DNA from: Ligustrum vulgare
Taxonomy: Eukaryota > Streptophyta > Magnoliopsida > Lamiales > Oleaceae
DNA: 64,000 nucleotides
Direction of reading: 5' to 3'
Assembly: GCA_963555705.1 (NCBI GenBank)
Contig: OY743174.1
Location: 24,741,608 to 24,805,607, forward strand
A program made the position numbers and the translations under genes. This document shows, piece by piece, positions 1 to 13,700 of this stretch; position 1 is the stretch's first letter; each line of letters begins with the position of its first letter. The notes under the pieces are model-generated. The model did not search any database, was not told the origin of the DNA, and worked only from the letters and a program-made list of their open reading frames with translations.

Positions 1-202
1 AAGTGAATTATATTGCATCCATGAACAGTTACTGATGTTCATATGAAAAGAACTAAGGTTCTTAGGTATCTAAAATTTTTTAGGACCTTGTAATTCTTAG
101 TTGTCCAAAATTTTTTAGGACCTTGTAATACATTGTTCTTGTACTGTAACTTGAATACTATCTTTCTTCTTGTTCGTAATATATTTTTGTGTCTTACTCT
201 AG

Positions 203-3200
203 CCAATGAGCATGGTGCGCAATTCATTCCGTGACAAGCGTGAAGGATATACTGATAAAGCTGTTGCAATAAGGTAGTAGTTATTATATCTTGACATCTT
301 GATTTTGGCTTAACCTTGTTATTTACTTCTTGTAAGTTATTCAATTATTACTTGCTCTAATCTATAGGTAAAAACAATCATTATTGACTATATGAACCAG
401 CTTGTAGGTCAACATTGTTATCTTTTAAGCTTTTATTTTTATCTATACTATCAGCAATAAATCAGGGTGGAAAGCATATGGCGATCTTTCATCTACTAAT
501 TTTTGTGAGTTAGGGCTACTCTTTTTTTTACATGTAAAACTATTTTGTGGGAGAATATGTGGTTGAAAATGAGTTTCGAAAAAAATGGGGATTCAAACAA
601 GGGCTGACTTGTTCTTCTTAACGTCTTTAAGTTGTCTTGCTTCTTGTTGGGATGTGGCTAAATATGACACTTGTGCAATTTCCCTTCACTATATTAATTT
701 TTGTATAATTTTTGAATATACAGAAGTGTTCGACAAGATCAATCTGCAGTGACAATCAAATTATACTACCTCAACAATGGAAGTGCGAGGCTTGGATTCT
801 GGTGAGAATAACTACTAATAATTTAGTGGACTTGAGATTCTATGAAGAAATTAACTCCCTCTTTCCAGGATACAAGGAAGGGAATATCTGCTTCCTGTTG
901 GAATCATATTGAAGGTGCGGTCCCAAAAATCCTCAAAATAAGTTCATTACAAGTGTAAATTGTTGAAATATTTGGTGATTTTGTTGTTTTCTTGGTAGAG
1001 ACAATCTCTCACCTGTAAATTTCATGATGAGATTACTTGGTCCTATTGAATCATCTTGGGAAATGAAAATGCCGAGGGAAAAATATTTTAGCAACCATGT
1101 GCTCCTTGTAGTCTTTCCTTCTGAGGAAGGGTTGCGAATTACTGAATGTTGTACAAGGAAAGAACATAGGATAAAGGAGCAACAGTAAAGAGGAAATAAA
1201 GAATGAGGAAGTGGTAAAGGAAACTAAAAGCTGGAACAGGAAAAAAGTGGGAGGAAACTTCTAAAGCTAAAGGAAAAAAATTGATAATGTTATAATATTA
1301 TCATTTTCCTACAAGCGCTGTGATGACATTGCACTTACTCTCTATCTTTTTCTTTTAGGCCCTTGCAGACAGAACTGATCGTGAAATCTATGTGAATTTA
1401 ACATGTTGCTACAACGAGATTTATGATCGGGTTAAGGGATGTGTTGGCACTCAACTCATTGGCGAGAGGGCAAAAATTATTTTAGATGAACTTCATAACT
1501 TGTCTCTTTTCACACATGCTCAATGTTTACAGCACATAGGTACTTATTACTTGTATTGTCGTTTCTTTTATTGTAAATATCTATGTTGATTACATATCGA
1601 TCCCTTTATTCTACAGGGGAGCACTTCCGATCTGCCATGGCAGGGATGGAAAATGAAAGCTATTCCACCGTAAGTTCTTTTCTTTTATGCATGGTATAAT
1701 AATTTTAATATGTAAACTTATGCCCATTTTTGCATCGGAAGGGTAGCATACAGCCAAGTACTACTATGCGCTCTGGTCAATAAGTAAAGTAGGATTTGTA
1801 CCCATTTTGCATAAAAAGGTGGCATGTGTGACCAAGTACAACTATGCTTCTTGGTGAATTACGCACCTCAATATATGCACTTTTTAGTTAGAAACAGTTT
1901 TAAGACCCCACAGAAAAGCCTTAATAAAGTGAGAATTGTGATTTACATCTTGGGGAGATAGAGATAAAATAAAACGTGGAACCTTTCTCACATTGGAACG
2001 GTGTGTGTAGGAGACTCCAAAAATTCTGGAAAGACTGAAGTTGAGAATAATTGAAATATTATGCTCTCTCACATTGGAACGACTCCGTGATTCCCCATTT
2101 CTAGTAAGATTAATCCATTTTTCCCCCCCTTTGCAGGTTGCTGATGCTGTCTTAAGAGATTACATATTTGTTCATCTGGATAACAGCCATGACAAGTTCA
2201 ATCTGCTAATGTTAGCCTTTTTTTCTTAAACCTGTGTTAAATCTATTTCATCTAATCATTAATAATCTAAACTTCTAGTATAACTATATCCACTGTGTGT
2301 GTGTGTATATATATATATTTATTTTTTCCCTGTTTGGTTCTAAAAAATTTCTTTTAGTAACTGACTCGTGGATTGGGTTCAGCTTTATGTTGCAGAAACT
2401 TTTTTCTCTCATAGATCAAACTTCTGTGCCGGACAATCCAGATTCTATGCAAAACCAAGAAGTTTTATTGCCAGGCCACTTAATCACTATTTATCTCAAG
2501 GTTCACACTTTGGTACTTTAATTTTTAGAATTGTGATTGTAGGTATACTGAATTTTTGTCTGGTGTTTGAAGTATGTCTTCATAGAATGTTTATTAAAAT
2601 AGTCTTTATCTAATGTGAATTTCTTGTAAAGTGATATGTTGCTTGGAAACTTATTCCAAATTTTTATCATCTAATTGAAGGAAAGAACTTGTTACATGGA
2701 GGGACTTCTTATATTATTCAGTAATTCAGTAAATCTATCTATCTATACGAATTTATGAAATGTAGTCGAGAAGTATGTCTTCATAGAATGTTTATTAAAA
2801 TAGTCTTTATCTAATGTGAATTTCTTGTAAAGTGATATGTTGCTTGGAAACTTATTCCAAATTTTTATCATCAAATTGAAGGAAAGAACTTGTTACATGG
2901 AGGGATTTTTTATATTATTATGAATTTATGAAATGTAGTCGAGAATACTCATCTCTATTGTAAGTTAGATACGGTCTAATATTTGCATAAAAGTGTAGCA
3001 GGTGATATGGTGATTGCATACTAAAATACATTTGCTTGTTACATGGCACTATAATACACAATCTATATCTGATGATATTTTGTGCAAACTGTCTGTTGAA
3101 ATGTATATACCAATATTATAGTCTACAATAGTTAGGGATTAGTTAGTAAATTATGTATAGTTTGTAGATCTATTTTATACTACTCTCTTGTACCCATTTT

Positions 3201-6200
3201 AACATTAAGATAAGTAAGAATCTCTTTTTTCCTAATTACATGGTATCAGAGCACAAAAAACCCTAGCCCACTACTTTCGTGTCTGACCCGGCCTTGACCC
3301 GGCCTATTCCGGTGCCGGCGACTCCGCCGGAGACTACAGAGGAGGCCGACGACCTCATTCTCGGTCTGGGCAACCTTTTTTCGTGACTTTACAGACCTGC
3401 ACGAGTCTGTAGTGCGCGATTACTCGCGATTCCAGTCGGCTACCAGACCATTCCGGGGTATTCCGACGCCGACCCGGCCATTCTGCCGCCGACCCAGCCA
3501 TTCCGACGCCAACCCAGCCATTCCGACGTGTTTTCCGGTCTGGAGCTTCGGTTTTTTAACTTGGGCTCGCCTGGAACTACGGTTTGAGCTTGTTTTCTGC
3601 CCTTCAAGTGCTCTAAAACTTCAACATTTCTTGGTATTTCAGCTTTGTACCTCTGTGCCCTCTTTCGGCTTATACTGGATACTGTTATGGGTGAAAATAA
3701 AAATTTTTGTGTGACTGATATGATTCCAGTGATGTCAAAAATCACGGACCATAAACTTAATGGGTCTAATTATATTGCTTGGAGTAAGACTGTTCGAGTG
3801 TATCTTCGTAGTATAGAAAAGGATAATCATCTCACAGAGGACCCACCTACTGATGATACGAAACAGACTTGGTTGCGAGATGATGCTCGAATATTTTTGC
3901 AACTTCGAAATTCTATTGATAGTGAATTAATTAATTTGGTTGATCACTGTGAGTGTGTTAAAGAACTGGTGGATTATCTGGATTCCATGTACTCCGGGAA
4001 GGGGAATATCTCTCGTATTTATGACGTGTGTAAAGATTTTTATCGCGCTACACAGCAAGATCAAACTCTTACCGCCTATCTTATGAACTTCAAAAGGACT
4101 TATGAAGAACTCAATGTCTTGCTGCCATATAGTTCAGATGTGAAAACTCAACAAAAACAACAAGAACAAATGGCTGTGATGAGTTTTTTGGCAGGTCTTC
4201 GTCCAGAGTTTGATGCTGTTAAATCTCAGATTCTCTCCAGCCCTGAGATTTCGTCTTTGCAAGAAACTTTTACGAGGATACTTCGCACTCAAAGTAGTGT
4301 CTGGTACTCCATCCCAGTCTAATAGTGCTCTTATCAGTCGTACAAGTGTATATGAACATGGTCGTTCATCTAATAGACGAGGGGGGGCTACGAACAGTCG
4401 TGATCATCGGACCCAGACTAATAGTCGTGATCATCGGACTCAGGAGTTAGGGGGAGTTGTATGCTATTATTGTCATGAACCGGGCCATACCAAGCGGGCT
4501 TGCAGAAAGCTTCAGATTCACAATCAAAGAAGTCAGTCAGCTCATATTGCCTCCATTGATACTATACCGAGCACCTCTTCTGGGAAGACAGTTACAGTAT
4601 CTGCAGAGGAGTTTGCAAAATTTTCTCAATATCAGGAAGCATTAAGGTCTTCATCTCATCCTATCACCGCAATTGCTGAGTCAGGTAAACCAACTACGTG
4701 TCTTATTTCATCATCTTCCAAATGGGTCATTGATTCTGGTGCCACAGATCATATGACAGGTAATCCTACTCTCTTCTCCACCTATCAGCCACACACATCA
4801 TCCACGAATGTTACCTTAGCTGATGGTTCTACGTCCTGTGTTCTGGGATCTGGCACTATTAATCTACCACCTTCCCTTTCCCTGTCGTCTGTTTTAAATC
4901 TTTCCCAATTCTCCTTTAATTTAATTTCTGTGAGCAAAATCACTCGTGCTCTAAATTGTTGTATCTCATTCTTTCCTGATCATTGTCTATTTCAGGATCT
5001 TACGACGAAGAAGATTATTGGTAAAGGACATGAATCAGGGGGTCTCTATGTCTTGGATACTTCGGTGCCACGATCTTTTGCTTGTTCCAGTGCCTTAACC
5101 CCCTTTCAAGCTCACTGCAAATTGGGACATCCCTCTCTACTGTTACTGAAGAAATTATGTCCCCAGTTCCATAATGTATCATCCTTGGATTGTGAGTCCT
5201 GTCAATTTGCCAAGCATCATCGTCTGTCCTCAGTTCCCCGAGTCAATAAAAGGGCCAATCTTCCTTTTGAATTAGTCCATTCTGATGTTTGGGGTCCATG
5301 TCCTGTTTTGTCTAAAACTGGGTTCAGATATTTTGTCACTTTTGTCGATGATTACTCTCGTGTAACTTGACTTTATTTAATGAAAAATCGTTCAGAGTTA
5401 TTTTCTCATTTTACTGCTTTTTGTGCTGAAATTAAAACACAATTTAATGTCTCTGTTCTTACATTGCGATCTGATAATGCCAAAGAGTACTTTTCTCAGT
5501 CTTTTCAGACTTACATGATTCAAAATGGCATTCTTCATCAATCCTCATGTGTTGATACACCTTCTCAAAATGGGGTGGCTGAAAGAAAGAATCGACATCT
5601 TCTTGAGACAGCAAGAGCACTTTTGTTTCAGATGCAAGTTCCTAAACCATTTTGGGCTGATGCGGTATCCACTGCTTGTTTTTTGATTAATCGCATGCCT
5701 TCATCTATCCTTCATGGTGAGATTCCTTATCGTACCCTTTTTCCTAACAAACCTTTGTTTCCTTTTGAACCCCGCATATTTGGTAGTACTTGTTTTGTTC
5801 GTGATGTCAGTCCACATATTACCAAATTAGACCCAAAATCACTCAAGTGTATCTTTCTGGGGTACTCGTCTTCAAAAGGGGTATAGATGTTACTACCCTA
5901 GCCTCCACAAGTATCTTGTGTCTGCTGATGTTACCTTCTTAGAAAACACTCCATTCTTTTCCCCATCTCCCACTTCTTCCCCCCCAGGGGGAGGAGGATG
6001 ATTTGTTACTCTATACGATCACATATTCATCACCTGCTATGCCTACTCCTACTGATACGACACGACCACCTATTCAACAAGTATATTCCAGACGGCGTGA
6101 ACCTCTTACTACATGTCCTGTGCCAGTATTTTCTCCGTCAACGGATCCAAACTCCAGTAATATTGATCTCCCTATTGCTCTTAGAAAAGGTAAACGTCAA

Positions 6201-9200
6201 TGCTCCTATCCTATTTTATCTTTTGTCTCTTATGATCACTTGTCTTCTACTACTTCTTCTTTTATTGCATCCCTTGACTCTGTATCCCTTCCGAAAACTG
6301 TTCACGATGCCTTGTCCCATCCTGATTGGCGTGCTGCAATGATAGAGGAGATGAATGCCTTGGATGCTAATGGTACTTGGGACTTAGTACATCTACCTGC
6401 AGGTGGAAAGGCTATTGGTTGTAAATGGGTATTTGCTGTTAAAGTTCATCCTGATGGATCTGTGGCTAGACTTAAGGCTCGTCTTGTGGCTAAAGGATAT
6501 GCTCAAACCTATGGAGTGGATTATTCTGACACGTTTTCCCCTGTTGCTAAACTGACATCTGTTCGCTTATTTTTATCTTTGGCGGCTACTCATGATTGGC
6601 CAGTCCATCAATTAGATATCAAAAATGCATTTCTCCATGGTGATCTACAGGAAGAGGTCTATATGGAGCAACCACCTGGTTTTGTTGCTCAGGGGGAGTC
6701 TGGTAAGGTCTGTTATCTTCGGAAGTCACTATATGGGCTAAAACAGAGCCCTCGTGCGTGGTTTGGAAAATTCAGTCAGGCAGTTGAAAAGTTTGGGCTA
6801 AAAAAGAGCAAGTCCGATCACTCGGTATTTTATAGACAATCTGAATCTGGCATAATTCTCTTAGTTGTGTATGTTGATGATATTGTGATTATAGGGAATG
6901 ATAATATTGGTATATCATCTCTTAAGTCTTTCTTCCATACTCAATTTCACACAAAAGACTTGGGGTTATTAAAATATTTCTTGGGAGTGGAAGTAACAAG
7001 GAACAAGAAAGGCATCTTTTTATCCCAGAGAAAATATGTACTTGACCTATTAACCGAGACAGGAAAATCGGGAGCTAAGCCTTGCAGTGCACCAATGATT
7101 CCTAATTCTCAACTTACAAAAGATGGTGACTTATTTGAAGATCCTGAAAAATATAGAAGACTGGTTGGGAAGTTAAATTATCTCACCGTGACTCGTCCTG
7201 ATATTGCATATCCTGTCAGTATTTTAAGTCAATTCATGTCATCTCCAACAGTTCATCACTGGGCAGCGTTAGAGAAAATTCTGTGTTATTTAAAGGGAGT
7301 TCCTGGACGGGGTATACTGTATGCAAATCATGGGCATAATGACATCGAGTGTTTCTCAGATGCAGATTGGGCAGGTTCCAAAATAGATAGAAGATCCACT
7401 ACAGGTTACTGTGTATTTGTTGGAGGAAATTTGGTTTCATGGAAGAGTAAGAAGCAGAATGTTGTGTCCCGCTCAAGTGCAGAATCTGAATATAGAGCCA
7501 TGGCACAATTAGTATGTGAAATAACGTGGATACATCAGCTCTTGAGTGAAGTTGGTTTTAAGGTACCAGTACCAGCAACATTGTGGTGTGATAACCAAGC
7601 TGCTCTTCATATTGCTTCTAATCCTGTGTTTCATGAACGAACCAAGCATATTGAGATAGACTGTCATTTTGTCCGTGAGAAGGTTCAACAAAATTTGATA
7701 TCTATGAGATATGTGAAGACTGGAGAACAATTAGGAGATATCTTTACAAAAGCTCTTAATGGGGTTCGAATCAATCATATTTGTAACAAGTTGGGCATGA
7801 TTAACATCTATGCTCCAACTTGAGGGGGAGTGTTGAAATGTATATACCAATATTATAGTCTAGAATAGTTAGGGACTAGTTAGTAAATTATGTATAGTTT
7901 GTAGATCTATTTTATACTACTCTCTTGTACCCATTTTAACATTAAGATAAGTAAGAATCTCTTTTTTCCTAATTACACTGTCAAATTATTTTTGTCGAAA
8001 TCCATTTTAAGGTGAATGCTTCCTAGCCACAACTCAGCCGCTGCTGGCTTCATTCCTTAAAAGCTCTCTTTTTATTATCAGGAAGGAGACTTTAGCTATT
8101 GCGTTATAATTCTCTCATTTTTTAGCCCATAGTCATTTTGGATTGTTCTGCTCTTCTGATAATGTCAAAAGCAAAAAAGACAAATGATTTCAAGGAAATT
8201 ATGAAACCACTTTCTAAGAAATAATTTTTTTCCCAGAATATTTATGTGTGATGCAGTGATATACAAGAATGACAATGTTTGCACTTAACAATGTGCCAGT
8301 TAACATATATATATATATATATGTTGTTTCTATTGCACTGACACTTCAATTAGAGTGGCGTGTTCCGATTGCGAATTTTGTAATAGTCGCTTTGGGAGAA
8401 TATGTGGTTAAAAAGTTGGGAAAAGCTTTGAATCTACATGCAAAGTATTTTATTGATAAAATATGTGGTTGAAAATGAGTTTGAGAAAAAACGAGTTTTG
8501 AACAGTGGGCTTGGGGCTAAAGTTATACTAGGGCTAAAGTTATACTATACTATATAAATAAAGTGTTTTAAAGAATTTGATCAACATGTTAGCTGTCTGT
8601 TGTGTCGGTTCATTTTTTTTTTTTTTTAATTTAAAAAATCGCATGTCGGCTTGCTTTGTTGGATACAAGTTTCCGTTTCTGTGCATCATTGTATTAAAAT
8701 CTGTTTTTTCTATTTGTGTGCTACAATAGCTCTATATTTTGGTGGATTGCACTACATGAAAATTCATGACATTGCTATATTTCAGGAAAAGTTACAAGAG
8801 TGGTTGCTGAAGGTGAAACGGCTTCTTCAAGAGGAGATTGATAAAGGAACAAAGAAGTTTGAGTTGAGCAGCTGTATGTCTTGTATTTATTTGGATTTTA
8901 CCTTGTTCGATTTGTATTATAGATTACTATTTCTAATTTCCACCCACACATGGCTTGAATCTAACTGCAAAGTAATCAGTGGCATTTTGAGTTTATTTCC
9001 AATGTTGTTTATAGATCACTTGAATTTTCTTTCTTGGAAGTGTCTTTTGTCTTCATTGTTGTTCGTGGTCTGCTTACTAAAACTATATTGGCTTCATTTC
9101 GATGCCTAAGATTTTAGTTCCGGTTTGGTTTTGTTTGTTGTATATAAGATTGAGAGTGTTAAGGTGAACTAGCAGCCCCATATCTTTGTTGGTCTTATGT

Positions 9201-10701
9201 TTTTCCTTTTTATATTGCCCTACATGTTTTGGACCTCTGGGAATAGATTTTGATGGATAGCCTTTGTGCCATTTAAACTAAAGAATATCAGGCTTATTTA
9301 CCATAAACATCATGTTAGCAACCTTGAGCATGCAGTGTAGCAGTTCGTCATTTAATCATCCTTGCATGTTGGTGCATCTCATGTTCTGTATGCAATATCA
9401 TATTTTATAAATAGGATAGATGGTTAACTATATAATTGTGTGTGTTTGCTCTGATAATTTTTCCTTTTCATGTATAATCAGTGTCTTGGTCTTTGCTTGA
9501 AGCAAATATTCTAATGTCTATTGCTGCTTTAGAATGTCACTAAATTATATCATCTTTCTGGCTTACATTTTAATTTTATAGAATTTCAGTGGTTGGATTG
9601 ACTTTTTTGGGCTTTATTTGATTATGGCAGTAGCAGATGTCAAGAAGGTCATCGATAAAAATTCTCCAAGGCATATCAGCGCAGCTGTGGAGAATTTGTT
9701 GAAGACAGGAAGATTGGTTACACAATCAGGTCTAGATTTGCAGCAGGTACCAATGAACTGATCTTCATCTTCGTCATTAACACTTATAATTGTATATCTA
9801 CATCTATTATAAATCGCGAATCTTAAACATACTGAATTATGTTACTGCTTTTGTTATCATTTTTTAAATATATTCTAAAATGCTTTTTCTGGAAAATGTC
9901 TTATATTACATCAAAGATATGTATGGAAGGTTATGAATGGCATAAAGCTAGTGTTGGACGTTGAACAACGTAAAAGCACTCTGATATTTGAAGTACTTAT
10001 TTATCTGCAATTTGACATGGTGATTTGTAATATCAATTCTGTACAGTAATGATTTAATTTGGAATTGTGAATTTGGATAAGATTTGTCACTTAATAATTG
10101 CATTATAATATCAAGTTTGAATACCTGGGCGAATGATTGATGATAAAATGTCATCCTACTAATCTACCACATGAAATATCATATACTAATTTATTTATTT
10201 TGGGCATCTGATGCCAAAAAACATTTGCAATCTATAATTGAACACTGTCTAATTTATAGTGTATGATTGACTGTTGCTTGTCGACTGTTCTTTTGGCTCA
10301 ATTTTGTGCAAAACTGCTCTTGGTATCATGAAGCCACTTATGAGGCTTGAATAATTGTAATTTACTTGAAAAACAGTTCTTGGTTGCAACAAATTACTCT
10401 GTACTCTGATTGTCCCCACGTCTATGCATTTCTTACTGAAAGCATACTAGAAAAGACAGTTATTTACATTTTCTTCATTTCTTTCGGGGTGTATATTATG
10501 GTTGTTAGAGAGCTGGGATGACGGTTCAAGCAGATAGACTAAATTTTCTGCGTTTTATTGCACACTTCCGAGCTGTCCATCGAGGTGCTTCATTTGCGGG
10601 CCTTCGTACCACAAGCGTTCGCAAGTTGTTGCCTGAGTACGTCTTGTTTACCTGTTACCTAATTACTTGATTACATTCGGTTATTTATGCAGTTTCTTCC
10701 T

Positions 10702-10732
<31 letters not shown>

Positions 10733-13700
10733 CACCTCATTCTCTCATGTACTCTCCATTTCTCTGACATTGTTTCTTATAGATCTTGGGGATTTCTCTG
10801 CCCTGTTCATACACCTGATGGGGAGCCATGTGGACTGCTGAATCATATGACTTCTTCTTGCCGTAAGTTTATGTCTTCAGTTTTTGTTATGTTTCCTTTG
10901 AATTGCTAATGATGAGTAATGTCTAGCACTTCCGTTAATCATTATGGATAACAAACAGTTCACGAGACGAAAAGCCTTATGACTGCTCTCTCTATAAAGG
11001 CTCTTATTTTGGAAATTACTGCACAGAGCCATATTATTCATGCACCGACCATTCAAAACATTTAGTTAGATCTTCTAGTCACTTTTAAATGGGCTGAATT
11101 GTTATTTTGAGATTTTTATGAATGGATAGCAATGAAGATATTGTTTGGACATGAGGAAAGGGGGAAAACACTTGCACTTTTAGGGTAAAGTAAACTCAAA
11201 TTGCAAGATGGCATCCTATGTTTGTCAATTTGAATTATATTAGCAGCGAAGCTAATATTTGTTAAATGATATATTTCTGTGGTCCTTTATGATGCCCTGT
11301 ATGATAGATTCCCCCTCAAAACTATTTTTTACCATGCATGAGACACACATGCGCATTGTCACGTGTATTTAGAATTGGTTTTGCAACCAATCCAAAAACT
11401 TTCAATCATCATAAAGAGACACGATCAATAACAACCCTTAGTAACGATTTTGAGGATGTTTTCTTTGATACGAACTCTAGAAACTAATTATTTACTTATT
11501 TAATTTTGTCAGGTATAACTTCAAATTATGATTCGAAAGGAAATGTGAGAGACTTTCTCAATGTGCATAAAGACATTTTAAAAATTTTAGTAGGCGGGGG
11601 AATGACACCATCACTACCAAAGCTTGAGCAAGCTGGTCCCCCTGAAGTTCTTTCAGTTCTTCTTGATGGTCGTGTTGTTGGTTCTATTCCATCTGGTATT
11701 GTTGGAAAAGCTGTCTCTCATTTGCGGAGAATAAAGATCGCAGCAACTTCAGCAGTGTGATTCTATCCTCTTCATTTTTCTTTTTTAGGAACGAAGTTAT
11801 AAATTTTGCCCTTGACATAGTATCAGTTGCAAAAATTAACAGATTCCTGAAGATCTTGAGGTGGGTTATATTCCCCCGAGCATGGGCGGGGCATATCCAG
11901 GCTTGTACCTGTTCACATCTGCATCCAGATTTGTTCGACCAGTATATAATATCTCTACTCCTGAAGAGAGCAACAAAATTGAGCTCATTGGGCCTTTTGA
12001 ACAAGTGAGTGCTAATTTCCAACTGCATTCTTTGCATGGTTAATATATGCTGTCAAAACATGAAAATAGTGGATGGTTTTATGCTTGATTGATTGAGGCG
12101 ACTACCATCTGATGGTTGTTAACTCATTTGCGTCATTTGTAAAGGTCTACATGGAAATAAGTTGTCCTGACGGGGGAGATGGTGGAAGGAAGAATGCCTT
12201 TCCTGCGACTCACGAAGAAATTCATCCAACTGGAATACTGAGCGTTGTTGCAAATCTTACACCATGGTCTGACCATAATCAGAGTCCTCGGAATATGTAC
12301 CAGTGTCAGGTTTTTCCTCTCTTTCCAGATGAGCCTTCAATATTTTTTGGGTTCAGCTCTGAAAAATTCTGATTTTGATTGTTTTTTAATTGATTGCCTT
12401 GTTGGTAGATGGGAAAACAAACAATGGGTTTCTCTTCTCAAGCTATAAACTGTCGCGCTGATCAAAAGCTATATCATCTTCAGGTTTGGCCAGATCATTT
12501 TATTTTATTTAATAATGGTTTGATGAAAAAGCTTTTTCCAACTGTGACGTTTGTTAAATCTTTTTATAATGATTTTTCCCCACCATCAGAAGTGATCTTG
12601 GGTTACTCATCTCACATGCTCTTCAATTATTACACTCGTAACTCTGTTCTCTCTCTTTATTTTAATTTTCCTCTTTGTAATTTTCAGTATTAGTTACTGA
12701 TAGCTTTATTAGCAAAAAATGGTTCTTCTTTCTTCTACATTAGTGCCATGACTTGAAACCAAATATGCTATGCTTGTATGCCATGCTATATATCAATCAT
12801 TTTCCTTAATTTCATTGCTCCGGAGCTACGTCCTTTAAGCTCACATTAAATCAGCGAATGTCTTTAGGCCTACAGTAGATATTTGTTGACCACTTCAACT
12901 CATCATTTTCTTAATTTCTTTAGTGGCCCAACATTTATTACCACAAAGGTTAATTGGTTAATTGCTCATTCTATTTAACATGCCTTCTAGCTTGTTCGCG
13001 TTGATATTTCTGGATTCTATTTCATATTAAATGGAAGTGCACCGGTTAGTGGCACTTAACTTTGCAAAGAACGAGCTTATAAATTGTTGAGTGTACGTAT
13101 CCAATGCCACATCAAAATCTCTTAGTGGGATGGATCGTCATTCTTGGTGCATTTATGGGGGTAAAGATAAGATATGAGAAAGAAAGGAGCTATAGTGGAT
13201 AAGAGTTTTGGTCTACCTGGATACTAGATGGTTTTTTTTTCAAAAGAAATGGTCTGGTTTCGTGCAGTAGGTGCTTAAGTAATTCAATCAGCTGAACTTG
13301 TCATTAGCAACTTTTTTGGCCTGAATTTGAAACAAAGTTTATTTTTCATTCTTTCTTTTGTATTTCTACCTTTTTAATTGAAGTGTTTTTGTATGAATGA
13401 CAGTAATATTTCATGTGATTAGTCAAGTTAGATATGTGATTAGTCAAATTAGATTACATTTCTTTGAAGCATATTCTTGTTCATTTCATCTCATGAAGTT
13501 ATTTTCTCCTGAAATATCTCCGTTTGGTAAAACTATTTGGTTCAAAAATTGGTTTATTTATGATTTTGAGGTAAAAAGTAGTGGTTGAAAATTGGAGTGT
13601 GTGTGGTTAGAAAATGATTTAAGAAATTGTGTAGTTTATAAACTGATTTATAAACCATTTTTTAATGGTTACCAAACACATGCTTAGTTTCTTTATTTGG

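Larger units (their letters stand above)
3094..7977 (+). mobile_element. Ty1/Copia LTR retrotransposon inside an NRPA2 intron
   Basis: The 4884-bp element has 147-bp LTRs (3094-3240, 7831-7977) beginning TGTTGAAATG and ending TTACA. It is flanked by a perfect 5-bp target duplication CTGTC (3089-3093 and 7978-7982). A tRNA-iMet primer site and a polypurine tract adjoin the LTRs. Domain order gag, protease, integrase, RT, RNase H is that of Copia. It inserted in the same orientation as NRPA2. The LTRs differ at only two positions, so it is fairly recent, yet pol carries one premature stop and several frameshifts. The short LTRs suggest an Ale-type lineage; I have not verified that. Confidence 0.97.

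Noticed and set aside
1..202. An additional NRPA2 exon
   Set aside because: The residues expected just before the first visible exon are not encoded in any frame here; the 39-344 minus-strand frame is a shadow.
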